From the NCBI RefSeq assembly GCF_002967765.1, contig NZ_PUHY01000014.1, forward strand, positions 248,001 through 312,000: 64,000 nt of DNA, given 5' to 3'. Below, piece after piece: positions 38,580-46,321 of the stretch. The translations under genes and the position numbers were made by a program. Position 1 is the first letter of the stretch, and each line of letters starts with the position of its first letter. The notes beneath the pieces are model-generated. The model ran no database searches and was not told the origin of the DNA. It saw only the letters and a program-made list of their open reading frames with translations. The DNA comes from Blastopirellula marina. Its GTDB lineage: Bacteria > Planctomycetota > Planctomycetia > Pirellulales > Pirellulaceae.

Positions 38580-39509
38580 GTGCGTTATCAAGTCCAGCAC
38601 AAGACGGCCTATACCTATTCCGAACCTGCTTCGGTGGCCCATAATCTGTTGCATCTGCGCGTCCCGACGATGCTTCGCCAGAGCGTGGAAGATTTCGCCC
38701 TGCTGGTCGAGCCGAAGCCACGTTCGATCGTCTCGCGAACGGACTATTTCGGTAACCAGGTGCACTACTTCGCGTTAAGCGAGCCGCACGAAGGGATGAC
38801 AATCACGTCGACTAGCCGTGTAACGGTAAAGCCGGCCGTGATTCCATCGACATCGCCTGCTTGGGAACAGATTGTGACCGCAGGCCGGTCGGATGACTTC
38901 CCGCTAGAAGTACGTCAGTTTCTGTTTCCTTCGCGTCACATCGGAATGCTGCCGATTTTGGCTGAATATGGCAAAACGGCATTTACCAAGGGACGTCCAA
39001 TCGTCGAGGCTGTCACGGAGCTGACGACGCGGATCTACAAAGAATACAAATACGATTCGACGGTCACCAGCATTCAAACGCCGCTGGAAGAAGTCGTTCG
39101 CCAACGTCACGGCGTCTGTCAAGACTTCGCCCATGTAGGCATTGGCACGCTGCGCGTTCTCGGTTTGCCGGCACGCTACGTAAGCGGCTATCTGCGAACC
39201 TCGCCACCTCCGGGCAAGCCACGCCTGGTCGGGGCGGATGCTTCCCACGCTTGGTTCTCAGTCTTTTGCGGCACAGAACTAGGTTGGATCGACTTCGACC
39301 CGACGAATAACGTCGTCGCTAGTACGGACCACATCACCTTGGCACACGGTCGCGACTTCGAAGACGTCTCGCCAATTCAGGGAGTCGTCATGGGAGGCGG
39401 AACGCGGACGATGCGAGTCGGTGTCGACGTGATGCCACTTGACGCGAGCGGAGTAAACGGACCGCCAGCGGGACCATCGAGCCAGGCTTCGCAGCAGCGA
39501 CAAGGCTGA
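38580..39509 (+). CDS. Transglutaminase-family protein
   Basis: 309 aa with a GTG start. The N-terminal beta domain (MRYQVQHKTAYTYSEPAS) is followed by the transglutaminase-like core with C180 (GVCQDFAHVG), H223 (ASHAWFSVF) and D240 (FDPTNN). No signal peptide or DUF2126 extension. It lies 21 bp after the ATP-grasp/alpha-E fusion gene, completing the plus-strand set. Family members are predicted cysteine peptidases or amidases that reverse or process the product of the neighbouring ligase. Confidence 0.92.
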   Translation: MRYQVQHKTAYTYSEPASVAHNLLHLRVPTMLRQSVEDFALLVEPKPRSIVSRTDYFGNQVHYFALSEPHEGMTITSTSRVTVKPAVIPSTSPAWEQIVTAGRSDDFPLEVRQFLFPSRHIGMLPILAEYGKTAFTKGRPIVEAVTELTTRIYKEYKYDSTVTSIQTPLEEVVRQRHGVCQDFAHVGIGTLRVLGLPARYVSGYLRTSPPPGKPRLVGADASHAWFSVFCGTELGWIDFDPTNNVVASTDHITLAHGRDFEDVSPIQGVVMGGGTRTMRVGVDVMPLDASGVNGPPAGPSSQASQQRQG

Positions 39510-39543
39510 ACGCGAGCTCATGCAAATCTTCGTGTCAAACGCG

Positions 39544-39580
39544 AACCATCAACCAGTCCAAGAAATGGGTTGACGGTTTT
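39544..39580. terminator. Bidirectional terminator candidate between the two module halves
   Basis: AACCATCAACC (39544-39554) pairs with GGTTGACGGTT (39568-39578) with one mismatch, followed by TTTC on the plus strand and by TTCGC on the minus strand. It lies between convergent genes ending at 39509 and 39621. Confidence 0.6.
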
Positions 39581-39620
39581 CAATGGGCGACTGGAAAAGC
39601 CTACGATAACGAGGTACTCG

Positions 39621-40571
39621 TTAAACCGGTTGTAAGCTAAAGAACGTTGTCCCGATCGATTCACCGACCGAATTTAGCCGAGTCTGGAAGTCGTCGATAA
39701 ACTCGTGCAAACCACGGCCGATGATATCGGTCGCACTGGTGAATGCGAACTCGGCACGAAGCTGTCCCAAACGCTGCTCAGGCAGGTTGGTAAACCCTTC
39801 AATGTCGCTGCCGGTGATCGCATGCAAAGATTCGTTAGCACGCGTCAAGCAGTGAAGCACGGCTCGCGGGAATTCTTTATCGAGCATCAGGAAGTCGACC
39901 ACATTCTGCGGTGCGATCCGCCCGAAGCGTTGACGGTACATTTCATAGGCACTCGCCGAGCGGAGCAGGGCGGCCCACTGTAAATCGTCGAAAGGGCTAC
40001 CCACATGCTGCGGACTGGGCAGCAGGATGTAGTACTTCACGTCGAGGATTCGCGACATCTTGTCGGCCCGTTCCAGGAATCGGCCCAACTGACAGAAGTG
40101 CCAGCCTTCGCCGTGGGTCATCGTCGCGTCGGTCACCCCGACGAACTGTTGACCTGAATTGCGGACGGCGTCGTAGAAGTCGTGCAGGTCGTCGAGGATG
40201 CCCTCGGCATCCCCTTCATCCTTGACCATGAGATAAAAACGATTGATGTGTTCCCACATCTCTGCGGAAATACGTTCACGAATACTCCGCGCATTTTCAC
40301 GGGCGTTGATCAAACAGGTGAGAATCGAGTTCGGATTCTTACGATCAAACGTGAGAAACTCGATGACATTCCGTTTGGTAGCTTCCCCGTATGTCTCCGA
40401 GAACATCTCGTTATCCCCGGTGGTCGTGACCAACGGGCCCCACTGCTGATTTCCGGCAGTGGACAAATCCATACTGATGTTCAAGTTGACGGCGATAAAT
40501 CGGGCGACAGCTTCTGCCCGTTCGATGTATCGGCTGGTCCAATAGATCGAGTCGGCGACGCGACTTAACAT
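39621..40571 (-). CDS. Stand-alone alpha-E domain protein (DUF403)
   Basis: 316-aa, mostly helical cytoplasmic protein that is one alpha-E domain from end to end, beginning MLSRVADSIYWTSRYIERAE. The same motif (R-A-x-x-x-x-W-x-x-R-x-x-E-R-A) opens the C-terminal half of the fusion protein at 36009-38558. A ribosome site AAAGG precedes the ATG. It starts 16 bp after the ATP-grasp stop codon and so is the second gene of the minus-strand pair. Confidence 0.92.
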   Translation of the reverse strand: MLSRVADSIYWTSRYIERAEAVARFIAVNLNISMDLSTAGNQQWGPLVTTTGDNEMFSETYGEATKRNVIEFLTFDRKNPNSILTCLINARENARSIRERISAEMWEHINRFYLMVKDEGDAEGILDDLHDFYDAVRNSGQQFVGVTDATMTHGEGWHFCQLGRFLERADKMSRILDVKYYILLPSPQHVGSPFDDLQWAALLRSASAYEMYRQRFGRIAPQNVVDFLMLDKEFPRAVLHCLTRANESLHAITGSDIEGFTNLPEQRLGQLRAEFAFTSATDIIGRGLHEFIDDFQTRLNSVGESIGTTFFSLQPV

Positions 40572-40587
40572 GAAGAACCTTTCTCTC

Positions 40588-42057
40588 CTACACGACCCAG
40601 GTGTCTTTGCTTCCGCCCCCCTGGGACGAGTTGACGACCAGCGAACCCTTGCGCAGGGCCACTCGCGTCAGTCCGCCAGGCAAAACGTAGATGTCTCGTC
40701 CATAGATGATAAACGGTCGCAGGTCGACATGTCTCCCCTCCAAATGATCATCGATGATCACCGGCGCTCGCGAAAGAGACAAAGTCGGCTGAGCAATGTA
40801 GTTTCGCGGATTTGCCTTGATCAATTCGACAAACTTGGCATGTTCTTCCTTACTGGCACGTGGCCCAATCAGCATGCCGTAACCGCCTGATTCATTAGCC
40901 GGTTTTACAACCATGTCGGCGATATTCTTGATCACGTGATCTCGCTGCTTGTCGTCCCAGCAAACGTAGGTGGGCACATTAGGCAAGATGGCGTCTTCGC
41001 TCAGGTAGTATTTGATCATGTCCGGGACGTAGGCATAAATCACCTTGTCGTCGGCAATTCCCGTACCTGGGGCATTCGCGAGGGCGATATTGCCGGCTCG
41101 GTAGGCATCCATAATGCCAGGAACACCCAACATCGAATCCTTGCGGAATGCCTGCGGATCGATGAAGTCGTCGTCGATTCGACGATAAATGACGTCGACG
41201 CTACGAAGACCTTTCGTCGTGCGGGCATAAACCCGTCGATCGCGCACAACTAAATCCCGCCCTTCGACCAGTTCGACCCCCATTTGCTGGGCAAGGAACG
41301 AATGCTCGAAGTAAGCCGAGTTATAAATGCCTGGCGAAAGAACCGCGACTTGTGGTTTTTCGATATGTTCTGGAGCCAGGTAATTCAGGGCGTCCAGCAA
41401 TTGGCTGCAGTAATCGTCCACAGGACGTACGAACTGGGCCTCGAACAGGCCTGGGAACGTCTGCTTCATCAACTGGCGATTTTGCAGCACGTAGGAGACG
41501 CCCGATGGGCAGCGGAGATTGTCTTCCAGTACGTAAAACTGGCCATCTCCGTCGCGAACGAGGTCGGTCCCGGTGATATGACACCAGATGCCGTGTGGCG
41601 GATTCAGGCCAACGCACTGCGGCCGGAATGAACTTGCCGAGCGGACGACATGTTCCGGGATGACACCATCCTTCAAGATCTTCTGATCATGATAGATGTC
41701 GTCGATAAACATGTTTAGCGCGACAATACGCTGCTTTAGACCTTTAGAAATCCACGACCATTGTTCCCCCTGAATAATGCGGGGCAGGATGTCGAACGGA
41801 ATAATCCGCTCGGTACCTTCCTGCTCGCCGTACACGTTAAACGTGATCCCGAGGCGGATCATCGAACGTTCGGCAGCCGTCTTACGCTTACGAAGGTCGT
41901 TAGAAGTAAGCTCTTGGATATGTTTGTAAAGTAGCTGGCAGTTGATGCGGGGAGAGCCGCCGGGAGAGAACATCTCGTCGTAGAACTCACCGACATCGTA
42001 GTCCGCAATCAAATTTGGCTCAGAGGTGTACTCTTGAGACTGTGTTTGCCCTTGCAC
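40588..42057 (-). CDS. Stand-alone circularly permuted ATP-grasp protein
   Basis: 489 aa, DUF404/DUF407 type ATP-grasp. Recognisable stretches are [15 protein letters not shown] near the N-terminus, [35 protein letters not shown] and [18 protein letters not shown], the last likely part of the nucleotide site. GTG start with AGGAG 9 nt upstream. It is the first gene of the minus-strand pair and a paralogue of the N-terminal half of the fusion protein. Predicted to ligate an amine or amino acid to an unknown acceptor. Confidence 0.92.
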   Translation of the reverse strand: MQGQTQSQEYTSEPNLIADYDVGEFYDEMFSPGGSPRINCQLLYKHIQELTSNDLRKRKTAAERSMIRLGITFNVYGEQEGTERIIPFDILPRIIQGEQWSWISKGLKQRIVALNMFIDDIYHDQKILKDGVIPEHVVRSASSFRPQCVGLNPPHGIWCHITGTDLVRDGDGQFYVLEDNLRCPSGVSYVLQNRQLMKQTFPGLFEAQFVRPVDDYCSQLLDALNYLAPEHIEKPQVAVLSPGIYNSAYFEHSFLAQQMGVELVEGRDLVVRDRRVYARTTKGLRSVDVIYRRIDDDFIDPQAFRKDSMLGVPGIMDAYRAGNIALANAPGTGIADDKVIYAYVPDMIKYYLSEDAILPNVPTYVCWDDKQRDHVIKNIADMVVKPANESGGYGMLIGPRASKEEHAKFVELIKANPRNYIAQPTLSLSRAPVIIDDHLEGRHVDLRPFIIYGRDIYVLPGGLTRVALRKGSLVVNSSQGGGSKDTWVV

Positions 42058-42492
42058 GTCATTCTTCTCCTAATGAGAAATCTAGTGGGGCCAGATTAAT
42101 CCGCCTGGGAGGAGTTCTCGCTGTGGCGAAGCGAGATGAAAGGTTGCCTGAGGCCTCCCTGATCTAACACAGATGTCATTGCATTTGGCGTGCCAAGCAC
42201 AATATTTACAGCGCCTCGCTAAACGCATAAATTCCATTCTCTGAAATACTTACAGCTTTTTAAACTCGAATTTGTCAAAGTCGAAGCGACCGGCAATTGC
42301 CTATTATGTGAGCAGGTGTAAGGGAATCTGAATTCGCATTAAGATTTGCGACCAGTCGTGACTGACAGCTAACTTGTCCTACTGCGACTCCGCTTAGCAG
42401 ACCCTCGTTCCCGCTACGAGCGAGTGTTAAGATAGGATGCATCTCTCCGCTTCACTACCCTGCCACACCTTCTCGGTTCGACCGCAACGCTT
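42058..42492. other. Divergent intergenic region with a palindrome
   Basis: 435 bp between the ATP-grasp gene (minus) and the alpha/beta hydrolase gene (plus). The middle (42200-42310) is AT-rich. A 12-bp perfect inverted repeat TTGGC-GT-GCCAA sits at 42185-42196 and could be an operator. No small gene is convincing. Confidence 0.5.
42185..42196. promoter_or_regulatory. Candidate operator palindrome
   Basis: TTGGC (42185-42189), GT, GCCAA (42192-42196): a short perfect inverted repeat about 130 bp upstream of the minus-strand ATP-grasp gene. One copy only, so chance is possible. Confidence 0.25.
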
Positions 42493-43770
42493 ATGCGATA
42501 TCTTACTCGATCGATGCGACTCGTCTTCGGTTGCCTAATTCTTCTTTCGTCATCGGTCTTGGCCCAAGACGTAATCCAACCTTCACGCAATCTTCCGAAA
42601 ACTCAGCCATGGGATCTAGCGAAGTTGTCGGTTGCACCGAAGTTCGAGTGGATCGATCAGACTTCGCCAGTTCGATCGTTGACCTACACTGGCGAGAAAT
42701 ATCAAGGAAACGCTACGAGTGTCTTCGCATATTATGCGACACCTGGAAGCGTAATGGGAGACGAGTCCCTTGATAAAGATCTGCCAGTGGTCGTGCTGAT
42801 TCATGGTGGCGGGGGAACCGCCTTCCGTGAATGGGCGGAGTTATGGGCCAAGCGGGGATATGCCGCAATTGCCATGGACCTTGCCGGCAGTCGACCCAAC
42901 GAAGGCCAGAATCCGCACGATCAAAAGAATCGCACTCGTTTGCCTAAGGGCGGTCCCGATCAATCTGGCAAAGAGAAGTTCCTGGCCATCGACCAAGCAG
43001 CCACCGACCAATGGCAATTCCATGCGGTCGCCAATGCCATCTTGGCGCATTCGCTCGTTCTTAGTTTTCCGGAAGTTGACAAGCAGCGAAGCGCGGTCAC
43101 CGGAATCAGTTGGGGCGGCTACTTAACTTGCATTGTCTCCGGGGTCGATACCCGTTTCGATGCAGCGGTTCCGGTGTACGGCTGTGGTTATCTGCTTGAT
43201 AACAGTGCCTGGTTGAATCAGTTCAATGCCATGACACCCGAGCAACGCGAGCGCTGGACCACCTGGTGGGAGCCTTCCCAGTATCTGCCAGCGGTCGAGA
43301 TGCCAATCTTGATGGTCAACGGCACCAACGATTTCGCTTATCCCCTTGATAGCTACATGAAGAGCTATCAGGCCATTCCCGATCAAACCGACAAGCAGTT
43401 GGCCGTGACCGTGAAAATGCCCCACAGTCATCCTGCTGGATGGGCGTCGCCGGTAATCGCACGATTCATAGACCAGCATTTGCGGCAAACAGAAGCCCTA
43501 CCCGAGATCGGCTTGCCTAAGGTAGAAGGACAGTCGGTTCGTCTCAATTTTGCCGATGCCAAGATTTCTAAAGCCGAAATTCATTGGAGCAGCGACGCGC
43601 AGCCCGTCAATCAGCATGAATGGGAAACGCGTGAAGCAACCATTCACGATGGCTACGTCCTCGCCCCTAAACCGCCAGAAGACGCTAAACTTTGGTTCAT
43701 GACTGTCGAAACCGCCGATGGAAGTCCTATCAGCACAGAAGTACTTTTCGCTGTGGCCCCCTCGAATTGA
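42493..43770 (+). CDS. Secreted alpha/beta hydrolase
   Basis: 425 aa. Signal peptide (LVFGCLILLSSSVLA, cleavage before QDV), then an alpha/beta-hydrolase domain of the acetylxylan esterase / dienelactone hydrolase type: oxyanion segment IHGGGGTAFREW, nucleophile elbow GISWGG with S206, and a final His in PHSHPAGW. A C-terminal beta domain of about 90 residues follows. Probably a periplasmic esterase acting on acylated polysaccharide. The methyltransferase gene begins at once after its stop codon, but nothing else links the two. Confidence 0.85.
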   Translation: MRYLTRSMRLVFGCLILLSSSVLAQDVIQPSRNLPKTQPWDLAKLSVAPKFEWIDQTSPVRSLTYTGEKYQGNATSVFAYYATPGSVMGDESLDKDLPVVVLIHGGGGTAFREWAELWAKRGYAAIAMDLAGSRPNEGQNPHDQKNRTRLPKGGPDQSGKEKFLAIDQAATDQWQFHAVANAILAHSLVLSFPEVDKQRSAVTGISWGGYLTCIVSGVDTRFDAAVPVYGCGYLLDNSAWLNQFNAMTPEQRERWTTWWEPSQYLPAVEMPILMVNGTNDFAYPLDSYMKSYQAIPDQTDKQLAVTVKMPHSHPAGWASPVIARFIDQHLRQTEALPEIGLPKVEGQSVRLNFADAKISKAEIHWSSDAQPVNQHEWETREATIHDGYVLAPKPPEDAKLWFMTVETADGSPISTEVLFAVAPSN

Positions 43771-44688
43771 TTGTCATCAGGAGTGTTTCCGCTGTCTGAT
43801 TCTCCCCAGCAAGTCGAATCGTCTGAGGCCGAATACGCCCAGGGAATGGATGCCGCGCAGTTTGAAACCCACGCTGCCCACGAGCAAACGCACTGGTGGT
43901 TCGTCGCACGAAGGCAAATCCTGCGGAAGGTGCTTCTAGAACTCGCCTCGCCAGGTACTCCCTTGCTGGACGTTGGTTGCGGTACTGGAGCCAACGCGGC
44001 TTGGTTTGCCGAGCGATTCCCCACGACTGGTATCGATGTCTCCCGTTATGCGATCGATCTGGCTCGCAAACGATTCCCTGGCGTTCGCTTTGAATGCGGA
44101 ACGATTGGGGACTTAGATACCGCAACCTGTCAGTCGGTACGTTTGGTCACGCTGCTCGATGTGTTGGAGCACGTTCCGGATGACCTTCAAGTCTTCTCGC
44201 AACTTGCGAGTCATCTTTCGCCCGGCACCCACTTTGTGGTGACGGTCCCTGCCGGGCTTGATTTGTGGAGTCCCCATGATCAAGCGTTAGGCCATTATCG
44301 TCGCTACTCGCCTAAGCGGCTGACTCAAGTTTGGGATGGGTTACCGGTCGAGTGCCGCTTGCTTTCGCATTTCAATTCGCGGTTGTATGGTCCGATCAAG
44401 ATGGTTCGTTCCCTCACTCGAAAACGGCGGCATAGTGCTGGGCACGGAGGGACGGATCTCTCGCTGCCACCTTCCCCTATCAATGCGGCCCTGCGGCATT
44501 GGTTCGCTGGCGAGTCGCATCGAATCGTCGGCAGCTTGAAGCGGGGCGGGGCAGGGGGCTACCCGCGTGGCGTCAGCTTGCTGGCCGTGCTAACACGTTT
44601 GGAAGGTGATATCGAAGTTCGTACCCGCGGCGCGGACGTCAGCCGTGATCATTACGATCCGATCGCTAAGCAATACTTGGGAGATTAA
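43771..44688 (+). CDS. Class I SAM-dependent methyltransferase
   Basis: 305 aa as the longest frame (TTG 43771). The motif WWFVARRQIL before a Rossmann-type domain is typical of planctomycete sugar/lipid-associated methyltransferases. Motif I is LDVGCGTGANA near residue 68, followed by GIDVS, a post-I acidic residue, and LLDVLEHV. The only good ribosome site, AGGAG at 43779-43783, is 8 nt before an in-frame CTG (43792), not before the TTG or the GTG at 43783. It precedes the dolichyl-phosphate-type glycosyltransferase gene by 9 bp, suggesting joint work on a lipid-linked sugar. Confidence 0.85.
   Translation: MSSGVFPLSDSPQQVESSEAEYAQGMDAAQFETHAAHEQTHWWFVARRQILRKVLLELASPGTPLLDVGCGTGANAAWFAERFPTTGIDVSRYAIDLARKRFPGVRFECGTIGDLDTATCQSVRLVTLLDVLEHVPDDLQVFSQLASHLSPGTHFVVTVPAGLDLWSPHDQALGHYRRYSPKRLTQVWDGLPVECRLLSHFNSRLYGPIKMVRSLTRKRRHSAGHGGTDLSLPPSPINAALRHWFAGESHRIVGSLKRGGAGGYPRGVSLLAVLTRLEGDIEVRTRGADVSRDHYDPIAKQYLGD
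43779..43783 (+). promoter_or_regulatory. Ribosome-binding site deciding the methyltransferase start
   Basis: AGGAG placed 8 nt before an in-frame CTG at 43792. It is too near GTG 43783, which it overlaps, and downstream of TTG 43771. Confidence 0.45.
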
Positions 44689-44697
44689 ACAAACGCC

Positions 44698-45483
44698 ATG
44701 GAACCGGTGTCCGGCAACTCGAGTGTTTCCCCTAACTGCGTTCTCGTTGTTCCTTGTTATAACGAAGAAAAACGCCTGCCGACGGGGGCGTTTGAAACGT
44801 TCCGTCATGCCTATCCACACGTGAATTTCCTGTTCGTCAACGACGGCAGTCACGATGGAACCCAGTCGCTCTTGGAAGCCCTGAAGCACTCCGCCCCCGA
44901 AAGTTTCGACGTGGTGATGCTCGATCGAAATCGCGGCAAGGCCGAGGCAATCCGTCGCGGGCTGTTGGAAGCGATCGCCCGCCAGCCGGCGTTCGTTGGC
45001 TTCTGGGACGCCGACCTTTCGACACCGCTCGACGAGGTCCCCCGATTTCTCGATCTGATGCAAGAGCATCCGGACGTCGAGATGGTGATCGGATCACGCG
45101 TGCAATTGCTTGGCAGAGACATTTCTCGCCGGCTTTTGCGTCACTATATGGGCCGCATTTTCGCCACGCTGGCTTCCGCGGCGATTGGTTTGCCGGTCTA
45201 CGATACACAGTGCGGTGCGAAGCTGTTTCGTGTTACGCCCTCTCTCAACCAGGCGTTTGATAAGCCATTTTCCAGTCGCTGGGTGTTTGACGTTGAGCTG
45301 ATCGACCGCTTCCTACGATTGTCGCAGGAAGAAGAAAAGGCGCCTCGACGCGAACAGATCGTCGAAGTGCCTTTGCAGAAATGGACCGATGTTGCCGGCT
45401 CAAAATTGGGGACGCTTGATTGCATTCAAGCCGGATGCGACTTACTACGGCTGACGTTTCGGATTCGATCGAATCCGCGTTAG
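44698..45483 (+). CDS. GT2 glycosyltransferase, dolichyl-phosphate-sugar synthase type
   Basis: 261-aa GT-A enzyme. Start LVVPCYNEEKRLP, then FVNDGSHDGT, the DXD-like GFWDADLSTPLDEVP, and VIGSRVQLLGRD, the pattern of DPM1/ALG5-like enzymes that load a sugar on polyprenyl phosphate. No transmembrane helices are obvious. It could supply the donor for GT-C enzymes such as the one at 251-2005. It follows the methyltransferase gene by 9 bp. Confidence 0.9.
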   Translation: MEPVSGNSSVSPNCVLVVPCYNEEKRLPTGAFETFRHAYPHVNFLFVNDGSHDGTQSLLEALKHSAPESFDVVMLDRNRGKAEAIRRGLLEAIARQPAFVGFWDADLSTPLDEVPRFLDLMQEHPDVEMVIGSRVQLLGRDISRRLLRHYMGRIFATLASAAIGLPVYDTQCGAKLFRVTPSLNQAFDKPFSSRWVFDVELIDRFLRLSQEEEKAPRREQIVEVPLQKWTDVAGSKLGTLDCIQAGCDLLRLTFRIRSNPR

Positions 45484-45496
45484 TCAAACGGCCCCT

Positions 45497-45865
45497 CTAA
45501 GTCAGCCAGTTTGATTGCACGAGTGCCTCAGCACTGACGATCTTGGGACATTTCCAGTTATTGCGAATCATCCAGTCGAAGAACTGCGATTCGACGGCGA
45601 TGTGATAGTGACGAATGTAATACAAGACATCCTTCGACCAGCACCATTCGCCGTCGCTGTAGACATCTGGCGGTCCTATGGGGATCGATCCGCCTTGCAG
45701 TCGATCGAAGGCCGACCCGCCTGCTTCAAATAGCATGGTACCTTCGCTAAGGTACTGAAGGACGAGTTCCTCTTCATCCAGCGGTCCCATCATCTGGAGT
45801 TCCCGCAAGTCTTGAAGAGCCGAACTCGGACTGCTCTCTTCAAAAAATCCAAAACGCTTCAACAT
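45497..45865 (-). CDS. Small acidic protein, unknown family
   Basis: 122-aa soluble protein with no signal or membrane segment. Features: an acidic N-terminal half (DEEELVLQYL), a Gly-rich loop near LQGGSIPIGPPDVYSDGEW and an aromatic, charged C-terminal part (LYYIRHYHIAVESQFFDWM). It reads as a real, moderately conserved protein. It is convergent with the glycosyltransferase gene, 13 bp apart. Confidence 0.6.
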   Translation of the reverse strand: MLKRFGFFEESSPSSALQDLRELQMMGPLDEEELVLQYLSEGTMLFEAGGSAFDRLQGGSIPIGPPDVYSDGEWCWSKDVLYYIRHYHIAVESQFFDWMIRNNWKCPKIVSAEALVQSNWLT

Positions 45866-46321
45866 GGGTCACGTTCCTCCACACCACCCACGTCAAGCTT
45901 TTGCGAAGCATTGAACGGGTGACGATAAGACGAGAAAGGAAGTCACCGGAAAGCAGTCATCGTCTGAAACTGCTGACCTGACAAAACATGTTCCTCCCAA
46001 GCTGCTCCACATGGCCCCTCTTCTCGCAAGCATAGCAAATCGCAAAAGCGCGAGGCAAAGAAAAAGTAGCGGTGGAAACAAAATCAATGTCAGGAGGACG
46101 ATGGTTCCTATTGTTGCGAAAAGAAGGCCAGATCACTGGCTAAATTGCGCAAGGTGACGCCAGGGAAGAATTACTTGCTTTGTGAATCCTTTTGCCGCTT
46201 ACCGGCATCGAAACTAAATATTGACTGGAATACGATTTGCAGATTTAAAGTGCATCGGCTTGCCATTTGTTTAAGGGCAAACCGACGACAGCTGCACCCC
46301 CGTTAAGGGAGATAGTAGATA
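45866..46321. other. Intergenic region upstream of the copper ATPase gene
   Basis: 456 bp with no supported gene. It carries the promoter of the P-type ATPase; AAGGGAG near 46305 is its ribosome site. AGGAGG at 46092-46097 precedes a 18-codon frame, considered and not called. No metal-regulator palindrome stands out. Confidence 0.5.

Noticed and set aside
46101-46157. 18-codon frame with AGGAGG upstream of the copper ATPase gene, possible leader peptide
   Set aside because: The spacing of 3 nt is too short, there is a single Cys, no attenuator fold follows, and it is 165 bp from the gene.
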